Positions 45,401-54,207 of a stretch of DNA of 62,855 nt are shown here, one piece after another. The position numbers were made by a program, and so were the translations under genes. This DNA is from a virus. The stretch is from IMG/VR virus record IMGVR_UViG_3300009537_000008, positions 1-62,855 of that record. One strand, written 5' to 3'. Numbering within the stretch: position 1 is the stretch's first letter; every line of letters begins with the position of its first letter. Below the pieces are notes generated by a model, which searched no databases, was not told the DNA's origin, and worked only from the letters and a program-made list of their open reading frames with translations.

Positions 45401-46573
45401 ATCAATAAATTCACCTAATGAACTGGAGTCATATGACCCACTTTCAAAATACATATACTGCTCAAAACTATCGAAGGAATTTATTACCTGGGTCTTTTTG
45501 TTATCCAAACTAATTCTATTATTGGAAACAGCAAACGACCCAGTTATAGATCCAGTAAGTTGTCCTAATTGAGTATCATAAAATTCAACTAACTCAACTT
45601 TATATCTAAAATTCTTAATTCTTTCTTCTGCGGATGAAAAATGAATGAAATTACCAAATTCTCTATAATCAACATTTAATCTGGCGTTGTTAGCGGTGGC
45701 GCTATCAAATATATTACTTACTAATTGTTGAGTTGTAGTTTCATTAGCATTTAATAAATCATCCCAGGCATTAAATCCCGAATCTGTTTTATCTGATTGA
45801 TGAACTGATATATCCCAATTAGGTCCCCGTAAAATTCTACCAGATAATTCTGTAATAGGGATAGTCGAAATGATCGATACAGAATCAATTATAGAATCTA
45901 TAATGGATTGTGTTATCCAGCATTGTTCTTTTTCAATAACATCCAGATCTAATGGTTCGGATAATTTTAATACTATACCAGTAATAGTAGTAGTGGTCGG
46001 ATCAATATCTATATACCAATTAACTATCGACGCTGTTCTATTTTTTCCAAAATTAATAACTAAATCATATAAATAATTTGATATTTTATTATAAACTGGT
46101 GTTATAAATAAAAATGAGGATAATAATTCGGTGGCAGTTTTTATCCCACCAACAGTTTTTAACCTAATCTCAGTTCTGGACGGTGATATATCACTTACAA
46201 ATAAATGTTTAAATGTACTATTTCCAATTACATCTCTGAAGAAATTATAACTAATTTTAAATCTTCCATTAGTTACTGTAGAATTCTTTATTAGATTATA
46301 AATATCAATATTAATACCAGGGGCGCCCTGATTATTATTAATCTTTATAGACTCTTGAGCCCAATAATTTGTTGGGATAACTTGATTGGAAGCTAATATA
46401 TTATTATCAACATCGTATATATGAAATTCGATTACATCTCTATCATCAGATCCAAAATTTGTATATGCAGTAATAGGTTGCAATACACCTAATTGTGTAG
46501 TAGTATAAAGTTCTCCCCTTACAGGAGACTGTATATTATTAAAGTTAGTAGTATTTTTATATTTAGAAATCAT
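42464..46573 (-). CDS. large baseplate/tail protein with LamG-like domain
   Basis: 1,369 residues. The first 600 are beta-rich with an AAAC-type conserved text (EHIQIDPFNDQYVAFIHMVGQFFDTVWLYIDHHRKIGGREEGI; IWKRIVNNIPFFLQTKGSNRSIRALLACYGIP, about 475-610). Residues about 625-800 look like a concanavalin/laminin-G jelly roll (YGLRFDGTQNVRANWEVG...STIEFRLNAP...WIGGNGSYFGGQYVGTMQEFRMWDDKLL). After another conserved block (LPEYSGLKDINIKYWKKYRNKGTIFEFIRLIGFYDKTLFKQVKKLLPARVNAHVGLLFEPH) it ends in a Pro-rich tail (PPPPVTPIPPIPPPIPPPIS). Size and operon position suggest a gp7-like baseplate wedge or fibre-base protein; not proven. Confidence 0.7.
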   Translation of the reverse strand: MISKYKNTTNFNNIQSPVRGELYTTTQLGVLQPITAYTNFGSDDRDVIEFHIYDVDNNILASNQVIPTNYWAQESIKINNNQGAPGINIDIYNLIKNSTVTNGRFKISYNFFRDVIGNSTFKHLFVSDISPSRTEIRLKTVGGIKTATELLSSFLFITPVYNKISNYLYDLVINFGKNRTASIVNWYIDIDPTTTTITGIVLKLSEPLDLDVIEKEQCWITQSIIDSIIDSVSIISTIPITELSGRILRGPNWDISVHQSDKTDSGFNAWDDLLNANETTTQQLVSNIFDSATANNARLNVDYREFGNFIHFSSAEERIKNFRYKVELVEFYDTQLGQLTGSITGSFAVSNNRISLDNKKTQVINSFDSFEQYMYFESGSYDSSSLGEFIDVTWPKTNTTKPYILAPSTSSLVEDWFNERVVTANLYDRNNYDALLKTVPEHIQIDPFNDQYVAFIHMVGQFFDTVWLYIDHHRKIGGREEGIFEGMSRDLIHEVAASLGWDMEESHQLNNLWSFLLGTDNVGTAIGDGDIQPDGSTLLSIVPRVPREDVSKEIWKRIVNNIPFFLQTKGSNRSIRALLACYGIPTTLLRIKEYGGPEVPGDTKAKHIVDTFSYGLRFDGTQNVRANWEVGPSGLVPSTIEFRLNAPKNTTIIGAYNKTVVQVGNRWGITLNQSGSSIMGDIRFVLDGVNSLTSSVFPIFDGDSHWSVMLRRDVLDDTVGASQTYRLSVKKHTQGRINYSYTGSFATTSNANYVTPDDLWIGGNGSYFGGQYVGTMQEFRMWDDKLLESTFDEHVLNPAAYNGDTLSGSFDNIVAKYPFRVPKSHNNSSAVSKSIADESPNQSYLLPATASGYIGDTPPYESFEEQYFISLPSTGFRPTNNKVRLESSVLTGTLQYNKRVEQSQFDTSPLDSNKVGIYFSPTDNINEDIYNQIGSQRLDDAIGDPLDEFLPEYSGLKDINIKYWKKYRNKGTIFEFIRLIGFYDKTLFKQVKKLLPARVNAHVGLLFEPHALERAKIKRGRPNVVNLTYEDNIVKPFEINSSYITYTGSIDYTKVIGGSDLQIPTTLIVKDFNVPSSYLKTLVTVSNNGSFVNIGSPTIDADALMPIIIAARPGKQRLKLKSYYTGSMPLTGLYSTPSFRWPSVDGKFVYSQSLEDSDIQDQIARGRLNHRYFGSKLTGPAFNVAYDEGDSSEFTLRFSSAFTSIPTGSINVVPTINDEWELRINPSSESWIYRAVSSASFIASSSFTGAVIVARETAISATSVSDPPATVLYNTVLYMPGQGTTLFVLDTTAYSSAPGGVVYSPAEANERNVKRLASAINLTPPPLATTDITRTYVATFGIELQAGTTPPPPVTPIPPIPPPIPPPIS

Positions 46574-47880
46574 TTGGCGCTTCGCAATGCTGTTAAATAT
46601 TTATTAGCAGCTAATTTAACATTAACAAAATCAATATTTTGAACTTGATTATTTTGTATTTTGTTTTTAATATTATCTATAGTTTTAATTAATTCATTGA
46701 ATCTTGTATTCGTAATTACTGGCACCGGTTTAATTCTTATGCTTACATCAATTACTTGTTTAATTGACCTCCATAGATTTATATACGTATCAGGTTGGGC
46801 CGCATCGACTATAATAGTATTACCTAATCTGTGACTATTTAAATTATTAATGTCTAAATCAGGTTCCGCTAAAATTAATTTACCTTTCATTATCGCCCAC
46901 TCTGGATCAGGAATAAAAGTGCTATCACTATCACCCCCTATTTCAGGAGAAATAAGATCGATGATAACATTGTTATTAAATAACGTATCAGTTATATCTG
47001 CAATTCTCCAATCAATCTCTATAACAGGATCAATACTAGTATCTATAAAAAATATTCCTGGTTCCCATAGAGGCTCATTTTTATCATTCACCTTCATATT
47101 TTCAGTAAAGAAAATCTGTATTCTTGCTGCGAGATCTTTTCTCTTTTCTTCTAATGCCACAACTTTATCATTTACAATAGATAAATCAACTGAGTTAGCA
47201 AAGTGTTCCGAGTCTAATGCTTCCAACAATGTATTTATTCTTAATATTATTTGATACCGTAAATCCAAAAAATTGGGAAATCTAACACCAGTTACAAGAT
47301 TCTTCGAATCCATAATTTCAGTAAGTTGTTTCTTAATATCAAGGATTACTTCTTTTAAGTTTAAAACATCTTCTTCATCAGAACTATCAAATACTCTATC
47401 TGGTTCCTCTTGAAATATATCCGATAGATCTGGTGGCACAAATTCAGTGAATATAGTATCTATAACTTTATTAAATTGATCGCCTATAAAAATAGTTTTA
47501 ATAGCGGGAATAATATACTTATATTTTTTTGATTCTACATCCTTATCTATAACATCCAGATCAAATATTATACTACCCAACGAATTTCTCGGAACCTTAT
47601 CTAATTTATTTAATTTAGTGTTAATAATTTCTAATCCTAAATTGTATATAGTTTGTTCATATACATTAGTCGAGACACCTTCTTCGCTGGGAGTGGGTAC
47701 TGGTAATTGAGTAGTATGCCCAGTAGTTATTAATTCCCCTCCAGGTAAATTGACACCAGTGGATGGAATAGTGCTAACCAAATTAGATAGTCCTTGACCC
47801 AAAAAAGTTAGTAATTGAGCTAACTTGGTAGGTGTAAGTTCTAATATATCTGCAGTAGGCTTAAATAGTCTGTTTACCAT
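46570..47880 (-). CDS. tail/baseplate protein, unknown
   Basis: 436 residues, mostly helical and polar (VDVIDKDVESKKYKYIIPAIKTIFIG; RYQIILRINTLLEALDSEHFANSVDLSIVNDKVVALEEKRKDLAARIQIFF). There are Leu/Ile-rich ends and no recognised motif. It overlaps its large neighbour by 4 nt and shares a base with the preceding gene. Its place in the gp25-gp6 operon makes a baseplate role likely. Confidence 0.55.
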   Translation of the reverse strand: MVNRLFKPTADILELTPTKLAQLLTFLGQGLSNLVSTIPSTGVNLPGGELITTGHTTQLPVPTPSEEGVSTNVYEQTIYNLGLEIINTKLNKLDKVPRNSLGSIIFDLDVIDKDVESKKYKYIIPAIKTIFIGDQFNKVIDTIFTEFVPPDLSDIFQEEPDRVFDSSDEEDVLNLKEVILDIKKQLTEIMDSKNLVTGVRFPNFLDLRYQIILRINTLLEALDSEHFANSVDLSIVNDKVVALEEKRKDLAARIQIFFTENMKVNDKNEPLWEPGIFFIDTSIDPVIEIDWRIADITDTLFNNNVIIDLISPEIGGDSDSTFIPDPEWAIMKGKLILAEPDLDINNLNSHRLGNTIIVDAAQPDTYINLWRSIKQVIDVSIRIKPVPVITNTRFNELIKTIDNIKNKIQNNQVQNIDFVNVKLAANKYLTALRSAK

Positions 47881-48974
47881 TATCTAACTACTTTAAACAT
47901 AAAATTATTATCAAAATATTCTACTTCTCCATTTGAAGAATCTACCCTCAACACAAATCTATAGAATCTTTCTGGTTCTAATGAATTAGTCCAAATTGTA
48001 AAGTAATTACCATTAGAATCAACGCTTACTCTGGTATAAACATCATCGAATGGAATTACATAATCTTCTGTATAAGCATCTTTAATTGCATAAAAAGAAG
48101 AACTCAAATAAGTTGTTGATAGAAATTTATTTGTTGCTGAAAAGGTCCTTTGAGGGTATCTCTCCCTGGCCGCAACCTTAATATTCACTTTAGAATTTAC
48201 TTTGTATTCTTCCCTTAATTCGGGTAGATAAGCAAATATATTGCTGGCGGTTAATTCTGATAAAGACCCAGTATTAAATGAAAAATCTTCCCATCTTACT
48301 TCAACTCTGGGTTCATAAATAGTATGTGTATTTTCAGAATAGAATTGTAAATTACCATATTCAATAGTATCAGACTCTGCTGTATTTGTTCGCTTAACAA
48401 TTATTCCATTATTAGGCCAAGTATTATCTAACCAATTCTCAACTATATTAGTTATATCAATTATTGCATCCGTTGTTTCATTTAAGAATGTATAAGATGA
48501 AGATGGGGTAATAAACCATACCCCACCACCAGGCCTTGATGGATCTGAAAACGCATCAACATTCGCGGCGAAAGACGCGGTCTCCCAGGTTGTTCCTGCG
48601 TAGCCATCTCTATTCAACCAGCTCACTCCTTTAACATCTTCCACCGCAGTTAATCTTTTACCAATACCACTTATCCAGGAACCACTTATCGCATGCAAAT
48701 CAATACTAAAAGAATCTCCAATCGGAGCATTAAAAGTATTATATAAATTTAATACAAATTTTCTATTACCAACACCAGGAATAACTCCTGCAGATATTAA
48801 ATTATTTACTTCTGTTAAATCAGGTTGTAATAAAAATCTGGAGTTTAGATTTATTAGTGCAGTGCTAACAGTGCTGGTTTTAGATACTTCTAATATTTCA
48901 TCCCCACCAGTATTTTGAAGAAGTGAATCTTCATACAGAGTAGCATCTTTGAAAATATTTATTCTATGGATCAT
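47880..48974 (-). CDS. baseplate/tail protein with DNRLRE-like beta domain
   Basis: 364 residues. MIHRINIFKDATLYEDSLLQNTGGDEILEVSKT followed by STALINLNSRFLL, then DAIIDITNIVENWLDN with GIIVKRTNTAESDTIEYGNLQFYSENT, resembles the DNRLRE-type sandwich (strand-rich, with D-I-T..V..W). The C-terminal half (FAYLPELREEYKVNSKVNIKVAARERYPQRTF) is conserved-looking. It is preceded by AAAGGA about 8 nt before the ATG and a GATATTTATT box. A structural role is inferred from position. Confidence 0.6.
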   Translation of the reverse strand: MIHRINIFKDATLYEDSLLQNTGGDEILEVSKTSTVSTALINLNSRFLLQPDLTEVNNLISAGVIPGVGNRKFVLNLYNTFNAPIGDSFSIDLHAISGSWISGIGKRLTAVEDVKGVSWLNRDGYAGTTWETASFAANVDAFSDPSRPGGGVWFITPSSSYTFLNETTDAIIDITNIVENWLDNTWPNNGIIVKRTNTAESDTIEYGNLQFYSENTHTIYEPRVEVRWEDFSFNTGSLSELTASNIFAYLPELREEYKVNSKVNIKVAARERYPQRTFSATNKFLSTTYLSSSFYAIKDAYTEDYVIPFDDVYTRVSVDSNGNYFTIWTNSLEPERFYRFVLRVDSSNGEVEYFDNNFMFKVVR

Positions 48975-48989
48975 TGTATCCTTTTAAAA

Positions 48990-48997
48990 TAAATATC
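48990..48997 (-). promoter_or_regulatory. candidate late promoter box GATATTTATT
   Basis: On the minus strand GATATTTATTTT lies 15 nt before the ATG at 48974, between it and the gp6-like gene. One mismatch to the TATATTTATT boxes at 42097 and 53418, and no TTTG element. Confidence 0.3.
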
Positions 48998-49009
48998 AGA
49001 TATGTAAAA

Positions 49010-50929
49010 TTATATAGAAAATACTCTACCTCTAATATCTTTATTAGGAAATTTAACTTCGAATATAGATGGATCTAATGATGGATAAATCACGCTATCC
49101 AGGGTAGCTGATTTAATATCATATACATTACCTGAATACCCATTAGTAATATCAAATTTATTAATTATTTCAACATTAGCTATTGATTGAACTCCATGAA
49201 CCCGAGCAATTGCTAATATTACATCGGCCATAACTATAGGTTGATTAATTTGCCAATGGTCAATATTGAAAAAATCTTTTAATACATCAATACACCTTAT
49301 TAACACTTCTTTCTTATTAAAATGTGGCAAAGCAATTATTTCAAATTCAATACCAATATTAATAATGAAAGCATCCTTAATATTAACAGCATCGGTGATC
49401 ATTCTATATTGATCTATATAGGTTTTTAGGTTTTGCTTAACAGCGTCATTTAACTCTGTTAATTGACCTGAATTATTTATTCCTAATGTATATAAATTTA
49501 ATGCTAATGGATTAGCAGTTAACACCGCTTTCTGAATAGGATTAATATTATCTTCTGTGGCATTTTCATCATTAATAAATGTTAAAGAATCATCCTGAAC
49601 GATATATGCTTTTTGTACTGCCCCGAATTTAGATGGTAAGGAATAAGCTCTTACAATATAATCAGGCCCTGTAACAGCTCTATTTTGAGCGTTAAAACTA
49701 GCAATAGCATTTATTTTTATTTCCTCGATAGATTCAGCACCTCTACCACCAACAGCAGCAACAGGATTAATCACCGCGACCGAATTTCTCGCCAGAGCCA
49801 CTTGGGCGGAATCGAGCCCAGCAGCTAATTCTTCAATTTCTATTGTATCAATTATAGTAATATCATTAGATGGTACATTATCAGACGTACCTTTACCCAC
49901 TAAATATCTAACTGTAAGGGTAGTATTAGTTGGTACTTGGCCATAAGTTCTGGTAACCACAAAATTAGATGGGTCAAATGCCCTGGATAAGGTTGAACTA
50001 GTGCCAAATATATTTACATTAGAAGGGTTGGGAATAATTTCTTCATCAGGATTAGAAGTAATACCCGCACCAAATTGTAATTCTAAAGTATTATCTTCTC
50101 TTACTTTTGTAGTAAATCTTCTCGAAGTCTTTTTTAATTTTAATATGTAAGGAGATGATTCTTTATAAGCCGATAACGTTGGTTCATTAGTAATGGTATT
50201 GGCCGTGGCCGCAAAGATTGTATCCTGTGCTAAATGAGGAACTTCGTACCATTGATTTCCATCAGAGTCAAATACATCTATTATTTCAATAATATTATTA
50301 GCATTAATAATAGTTTTAGCAAATTTTCTTGGGTCAGTGAAAGAAAATGTTGTAGTTTTTATTTCTCCAGATTTAGCTTTAATTTGTTTCTTTAAAAGAT
50401 ACAATTCTGGGTAACCAGTGGTAGTATTTTGTTGATAAACTACTACTTCAGTCGGGTCTATAGAACTGGAATATGAAAAATCTATAGGCCTATCAATTTG
50501 AAATACTGTTTTAGTTGACTCCGACGATGCTTCAAATGTATCGTTAATATAAAGAGCATACTGATAATCGGGGGCAGTATTCTGTCCGGTGCCAATAGCA
50601 GGTACTAATTGAAATACATCCAATGTAGTAGTGGATGATGTAACAATTCTTGGTTTGTATCCCAATGCTTGCACTAATGAATATATATTAGCAGTTTCGT
50701 CGGCATGTAGTAATAATGATTCTTTTAAATTCTTATCCATATAAAAAGATAAGACATCGCCCACATACGCGGACATTTCCAGGAACATCATTCCAGGGTC
50801 AGATTCATTAAAATCATTAAAGGTGTTTGGGAAATAGACTTTGGCAAAGTCCATTAAACTTTTTCTAAAGCCATCAAAATCTTTATTAAGATATCTTATT
50901 TCCTTCGATGTTTGTTTTATATGTGGCAT
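49010..50929 (-). CDS. gp6: baseplate wedge protein (gp6/J-like)
   Basis: 639 residues. The N-terminus (IKQTSKEIRYLNKDFDGFRKSLMDFAKVYFPNTFNDFNESDPGMMFLEMSAYVGDVLSFYMD) is the classic start of T4-type gp6. The block GRGAESIEEIKINAIASFNAQNRAVTGPDYIVRAYSLPSKFGAVQKAYIVQDD (about 390-440) is that of the baseplate J family. It forms the wedge ring that joins gp25 to the fibre network. It lies one base downstream of the gp25 gene. Confidence 0.92.
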   Translation of the reverse strand: MPHIKQTSKEIRYLNKDFDGFRKSLMDFAKVYFPNTFNDFNESDPGMMFLEMSAYVGDVLSFYMDKNLKESLLLHADETANIYSLVQALGYKPRIVTSSTTTLDVFQLVPAIGTGQNTAPDYQYALYINDTFEASSESTKTVFQIDRPIDFSYSSSIDPTEVVVYQQNTTTGYPELYLLKKQIKAKSGEIKTTTFSFTDPRKFAKTIINANNIIEIIDVFDSDGNQWYEVPHLAQDTIFAATANTITNEPTLSAYKESSPYILKLKKTSRRFTTKVREDNTLELQFGAGITSNPDEEIIPNPSNVNIFGTSSTLSRAFDPSNFVVTRTYGQVPTNTTLTVRYLVGKGTSDNVPSNDITIIDTIEIEELAAGLDSAQVALARNSVAVINPVAAVGGRGAESIEEIKINAIASFNAQNRAVTGPDYIVRAYSLPSKFGAVQKAYIVQDDSLTFINDENATEDNINPIQKAVLTANPLALNLYTLGINNSGQLTELNDAVKQNLKTYIDQYRMITDAVNIKDAFIINIGIEFEIIALPHFNKKEVLIRCIDVLKDFFNIDHWQINQPIVMADVILAIARVHGVQSIANVEIINKFDITNGYSGNVYDIKSATLDSVIYPSLDPSIFEVKFPNKDIRGRVFSI

Positions 50930-50930
50930 T

Positions 50931-51314
50931 TTAGTTTATTGTTATTACAATTGTATCCAATATGGTAGGTGTTATTGTTAATCCAAATGTAACCCTGATA
51001 TGTATAGTATGCCCGTTAACGCCAGTGTTATCTAATTCACCAGTTATATCTAATGCTTCAATGAGCACATGGGGCAGCCAAAATTCAATCGCCGATCTTA
51101 TTTCTTGATCTATTCTGCTTACTAAGTTAGGAAGATTAGGTTCAAATAAATATCTTTTTAATCGTACGCCAAATGTAGGGTGCATTACTCTTTCTCCCTG
51201 CTCAGTCATAATGAGATTAATCAGATTAGTTTTAGTCTGTTCCATCTTTGAGATGGAAGATTTAAATAATCGACCATTACTGTCAGTAAAGGGAAGTAAT
51301 ATTCCTATATTCAT
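50931..51314 (-). CDS. gp25: baseplate wedge protein (gp25-like)
   Basis: 127 residues. NLINLIMTEQGERVMHPTFGVRLKRYLFEPN is the conserved GPW/gp25 core (the EPxN region), and VSRIDQEIRSAIEFWLPHV follows. It anchors sheath to baseplate. The gene order gp25-gp6 is that of T4-like and Mu-like contractile tails. Confidence 0.92.
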   Translation of the reverse strand: MNIGILLPFTDSNGRLFKSSISKMEQTKTNLINLIMTEQGERVMHPTFGVRLKRYLFEPNLPNLVSRIDQEIRSAIEFWLPHVLIEALDITGELDNTGVNGHTIHIRVTFGLTITPTILDTIVITIN

Positions 51315-51727
51315 TATTTACCTTTCTTTTGATTTATCTTTTTCATTAATTGAGAATAATCTTTAGTTAAGGCTGACTGCACTGCGGGTGGTGCTTGGTT
51401 TGTGTGTTGTAAGACTGAGTCATCCATATCAGTATCTTCTCCAAAATTACCCATGTTAGAAGCTGTGTCGGCAAATATATCCTGCATCATAGTGTTCTTC
51501 ATATTGGATAATAATTGCTGAGCCCCAGGTGGGATAGCTTTAACTGAGTCAGTAGTGTATGTAAATGTTTTTTCTTCTGGATCTAACATTTCATGTAATC
51601 GATTATTATTTTTAATTTTTTTAGACTCAATTAGTATTTCTAATTCTTCGCGAATTATAGATCTAACTTCTTTTCTCATAGTCTTAATAAAATAAGACAT
51701 AACTTTTTTGAATTCTTCTTTTTTCAT
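51314..51727 (-). CDS. tail-module protein with leader-like N-terminal helix
   Basis: 137 residues. The N-terminus MKKEEFKKVMSYFIKTMRKEV followed by RSIIREELEILIE-S contains the IIREEL...LxE pattern of the head leaders, but offset by about 20 residues and in a tail operon. The rest is polar (NMKNTMMQDIFADTASNMGNFGEDTDMDDSVLQHT) with a basic end, MKKINQKKGK. It may be a baseplate or tail-tip factor. Whether it is processed like the head proteins is open. Confidence 0.55.
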   Translation of the reverse strand: MKKEEFKKVMSYFIKTMRKEVRSIIREELEILIESKKIKNNNRLHEMLDPEEKTFTYTTDSVKAIPPGAQQLLSNMKNTMMQDIFADTASNMGNFGEDTDMDDSVLQHTNQAPPAVQSALTKDYSQLMKKINQKKGK

Positions 51728-51730
51728 ACT

Positions 51731-52987
51731 TTATTGTTTTTTAATAAATGCAATGTTACTTAATAATGTATTTGTTGGGTCTGGTAATTTTAATGTTGTT
51801 AGAATTTTATTCAATGTTGGTGTAGCATCTATCGACGGTGTAGTAGGTGCTCCTGGGCTTGGGCCAGTTAAATGTGTATGTGTTAATAATACTTGAACCA
51901 TTTCTGCTAACAAATCAACTAATTTTCTACCTAATACCATCGGTTCTGTAGCATCAACTCCCAATCTGGTTCTTAAGGCGTCAACAATCATTTCCTGTGT
52001 AGAATTAATATGAATATTTTGATCTGATAACACCCCCAAATTACCTTTAGCCGCTAGTATTAAATCTGACCCCTTAGAATTAAATATTAATCTATCTGAA
52101 TTGATGATGATCTGATTACCATCAAACTTTTTAGGAAAGGATTGTTTATATGTTTTTCTTTTAGTGCCACTTAATTTTAAATCTATTGTCTGCCCTTTTG
52201 TTAAATATATAGAACATTCATCTTTATTAATATCCTCAATATAGAATCTCTTATTAATAGAATTAGATCCAATACCGTTTCTTATTATTATAATTGGATC
52301 ACCAGTATTACCAAATAGGGAATATTTATTTGGGTTGGATGTAGTCTTTGCAATACTACCGAATCTAATTGATTGCCCCCATCTTCCCTCTATTGTAACA
52401 TCACCCTCAAATATTCTTAATGGTACAATATCATCTTTCTCTTTAAAAGTATCACCAAATGTATGCTCACGAGTAGTTTTATTTAATACTCCGGTCGATA
52501 TTGTTTTGCTATAAACAGCACCATTATTGTTAATTATATTGTCTCGGTTTTTGGATAAGTCTGGGAGTGAATTTTGATGTACAGATCCCCAAACATTTAA
52601 AGTATCAGAATAATAATAATCTTTAAAATCTGTAGAATCGTATGAATTGAATACTGGTTGTTTGGAAATTAATACTATTTCGCCTTTTATTGGAAACTTT
52701 CTATTATTGCTAATTAGCGGTTTCGCCCAATTACCATCGACATTATTATCACTGTATAAAAATCTAAATTCAATCTGTCCTATTTTCTCAGGATGATAAT
52801 CATTTCCTGAATTGTATTTATGTGAGTCATCCAAAATAACATCCAGAACTTCTGCAGCTTCTATCTCAAAAAAATCTGGGGTTGAAGATTTATGATCTTG
52901 TATCGCTACAGATTGAGGGGAAGATAAACCTCCCTGTTGTTTGGAATAATACCCAACCGCGGACCCCCCACCAGTCTTAAATGCCAT
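51731..52987 (-). CDS. baseplate central spike/hub protein (gp5-like)
   Basis: 418 residues. An OB-like N-terminal half (FRFLYSDNNVDGNWAKPLISNNRKFPIKGEIVLISKQP) is followed by GRWGQSIRFGSIA near 205, a typical segment of T4-like baseplate hub/spike proteins. Strand-rich ILTKGQTIDLKLSG...NQIIINSDRLIFNSKGSDLILAAKGNLGVLSDQNIHINS suggests a beta-helix or VgrG-like stalk. It ends with a helical/Pro region (LTHTHLTGPSPGAPTTPSIDATP). No lysozyme domain is present, unlike T4 gp5. Confidence 0.72.
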   Translation of the reverse strand: MAFKTGGGSAVGYYSKQQGGLSSPQSVAIQDHKSSTPDFFEIEAAEVLDVILDDSHKYNSGNDYHPEKIGQIEFRFLYSDNNVDGNWAKPLISNNRKFPIKGEIVLISKQPVFNSYDSTDFKDYYYSDTLNVWGSVHQNSLPDLSKNRDNIINNNGAVYSKTISTGVLNKTTREHTFGDTFKEKDDIVPLRIFEGDVTIEGRWGQSIRFGSIAKTTSNPNKYSLFGNTGDPIIIIRNGIGSNSINKRFYIEDINKDECSIYLTKGQTIDLKLSGTKRKTYKQSFPKKFDGNQIIINSDRLIFNSKGSDLILAAKGNLGVLSDQNIHINSTQEMIVDALRTRLGVDATEPMVLGRKLVDLLAEMVQVLLTHTHLTGPSPGAPTTPSIDATPTLNKILTTLKLPDPTNTLLSNIAFIKKQ

Positions 52988-53397
52988 TATAGTTCTGCAG
53001 ATTTAATTTTAGTTTCTATATTCGCTATTTCATCTTCCAATTCTTTATCGGAATTTATTATAGAATTACCAGCGTTCCTAATGGATTCTAATAGTCTAAC
53101 TTTTTCTTCCTCTGGTAGCATTAATCCACTACCACCGGGTGAAGCAGAAACGGACACAACTCTTTGCACCACTGCTAACATTTTAACTAACTGCTCGTCG
53201 TTCTTAATACCAGTATTTAAACAATCAGTTACTAATGGCATAATAATGGCCGCATCCGCCGCTGATTTAATCAATGGCGTAAGCAGTTCGATAACAGTTT
53301 TTAATTCTGTATCTTTACTCTTTGAATTTTGATAAATATCCTTTAGAACATCGCTAAAGTTTTTATCATCAAATAATACTATTTCATTTAATTCCAT
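52987..53397 (-). CDS. small helical tail-module protein, unknown
   Basis: 136 residues, almost all helical (NFSDVLKDIYQNSKSKDTELKTVIELLTPLIKSAADAAIIMPLVTD), with a Gly/Ser/Pro hinge (SVSASPGGSGLMLPEEE) and a C-terminal coiled coil (NSDKELEDEIANIETKIKSAEL). It shares a base with the spike gene and is the first gene of the tail operon, behind a TATATTTATT box. Confidence 0.55.
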   Translation of the reverse strand: MELNEIVLFDDKNFSDVLKDIYQNSKSKDTELKTVIELLTPLIKSAADAAIIMPLVTDCLNTGIKNDEQLVKMLAVVQRVVSVSASPGGSGLMLPEEEKVRLLESIRNAGNSIINSDKELEDEIANIETKIKSAEL

Positions 53398-53417
53398 ATC
53401 TATTGCATTATATACAA

Positions 53418-53425
53418 TAAATATA
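53418..53425 (-). promoter_or_regulatory. candidate late promoter box TATATTTATT
   Basis: TATATTTATTG on the minus strand, 20 nt before the ATG at 53397. It lies between the sigma-factor gene and the tail operon. No TTTG at the 20-nt spacing. Confidence 0.4.
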
Positions 53426-53430
53426 AATTT

Positions 53431-54207
53431 TTAAAGTTTAATAGTTCCTGTGGAATAAAACTCTTTTACCATACCAAAATAAAGAGACTTCATTACTTTT
53501 ATTACTTTAGTTATCTCACTAGTCTTAACTCCAGTCATATCCCTAATCATAATGAACAAAGCTTTCTTATTAAATAATTCTATACTCTCCCTTCTTCTAA
53601 ATAGTTCCATTATGGAATCGGCGACCATTATATCATTTTTGTTTGAAAAGTGATTAGTAATATTTGTATCCCAGTATCTAATTAATAAATTAATAAAATC
53701 ATTTTCATCAGATGATTTAAATTCATGGCTGGCTTCTAAGACAACATCTCTATAAGAATCAACGTGATCTAAATCAGTTTTTATTCTTAAGTCACTATTA
53801 GAAGTTTTGGTTTCATTAATTAAATAGTTTTTAACTACAATACTAAAATAAGAAAAGGCCTTTCCCTTATCCTGAGAATACAAAGGTAGTTTTTCTAAAA
53901 CAAAAGCCACTGCCTGTGATTGAACATCTTTATAAGATAATCCTAAATGGTAAAATTTAAAAGTGTGGATAATATTTTCAACTAATTTTTCTAAAGGTTT
54001 TTGAATTCTATCCCTGTAGATTTGATTTCTGAGATAAGAATCTTCTTCAGTGTTATATTCCACAATAGCATTCTCAGTATCTTTTGTGAAATATTGAATA
54101 CCCCGTTTCTTTTTAGGTTTTTTCTTATCAGCCAGATCTTTAATTAATGATTCGATATAATCCGAATCATTACTGTCTCTTTCATTAATATCATTCCTCA
54201 TCTTCAA
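53431..54207 (-). CDS. gp55: late transcription sigma factor (gp55-like)
   Basis: 258 residues. The region about 80-140 (NIIHTFKFYHLGLSYKDVQSQAVAFVLEKLPLYSQDKGKAFSYFSIVVKNYLINETK) is a sigma-70 region 2: the DVQSQ..AF..EKL..Y...KGKAFSYFS..V.N.L pattern is that of T4-type gp55. The N-terminus is basic (KKKPKKKRG). There is little resembling region 4, so, as in T4, a -35 element would not be read. It would direct host polymerase to late genes with a -10-like box only. It overlaps the downstream gene by 17 nt. Confidence 0.85.
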   Translation of the reverse strand: MKMRNDINERDSNDSDYIESLIKDLADKKKPKKKRGIQYFTKDTENAIVEYNTEEDSYLRNQIYRDRIQKPLEKLVENIIHTFKFYHLGLSYKDVQSQAVAFVLEKLPLYSQDKGKAFSYFSIVVKNYLINETKTSNSDLRIKTDLDHVDSYRDVVLEASHEFKSSDENDFINLLIRYWDTNITNHFSNKNDIMVADSIMELFRRRESIELFNKKALFIMIRDMTGVKTSEITKVIKVMKSLYFGMVKEFYSTGTIKL

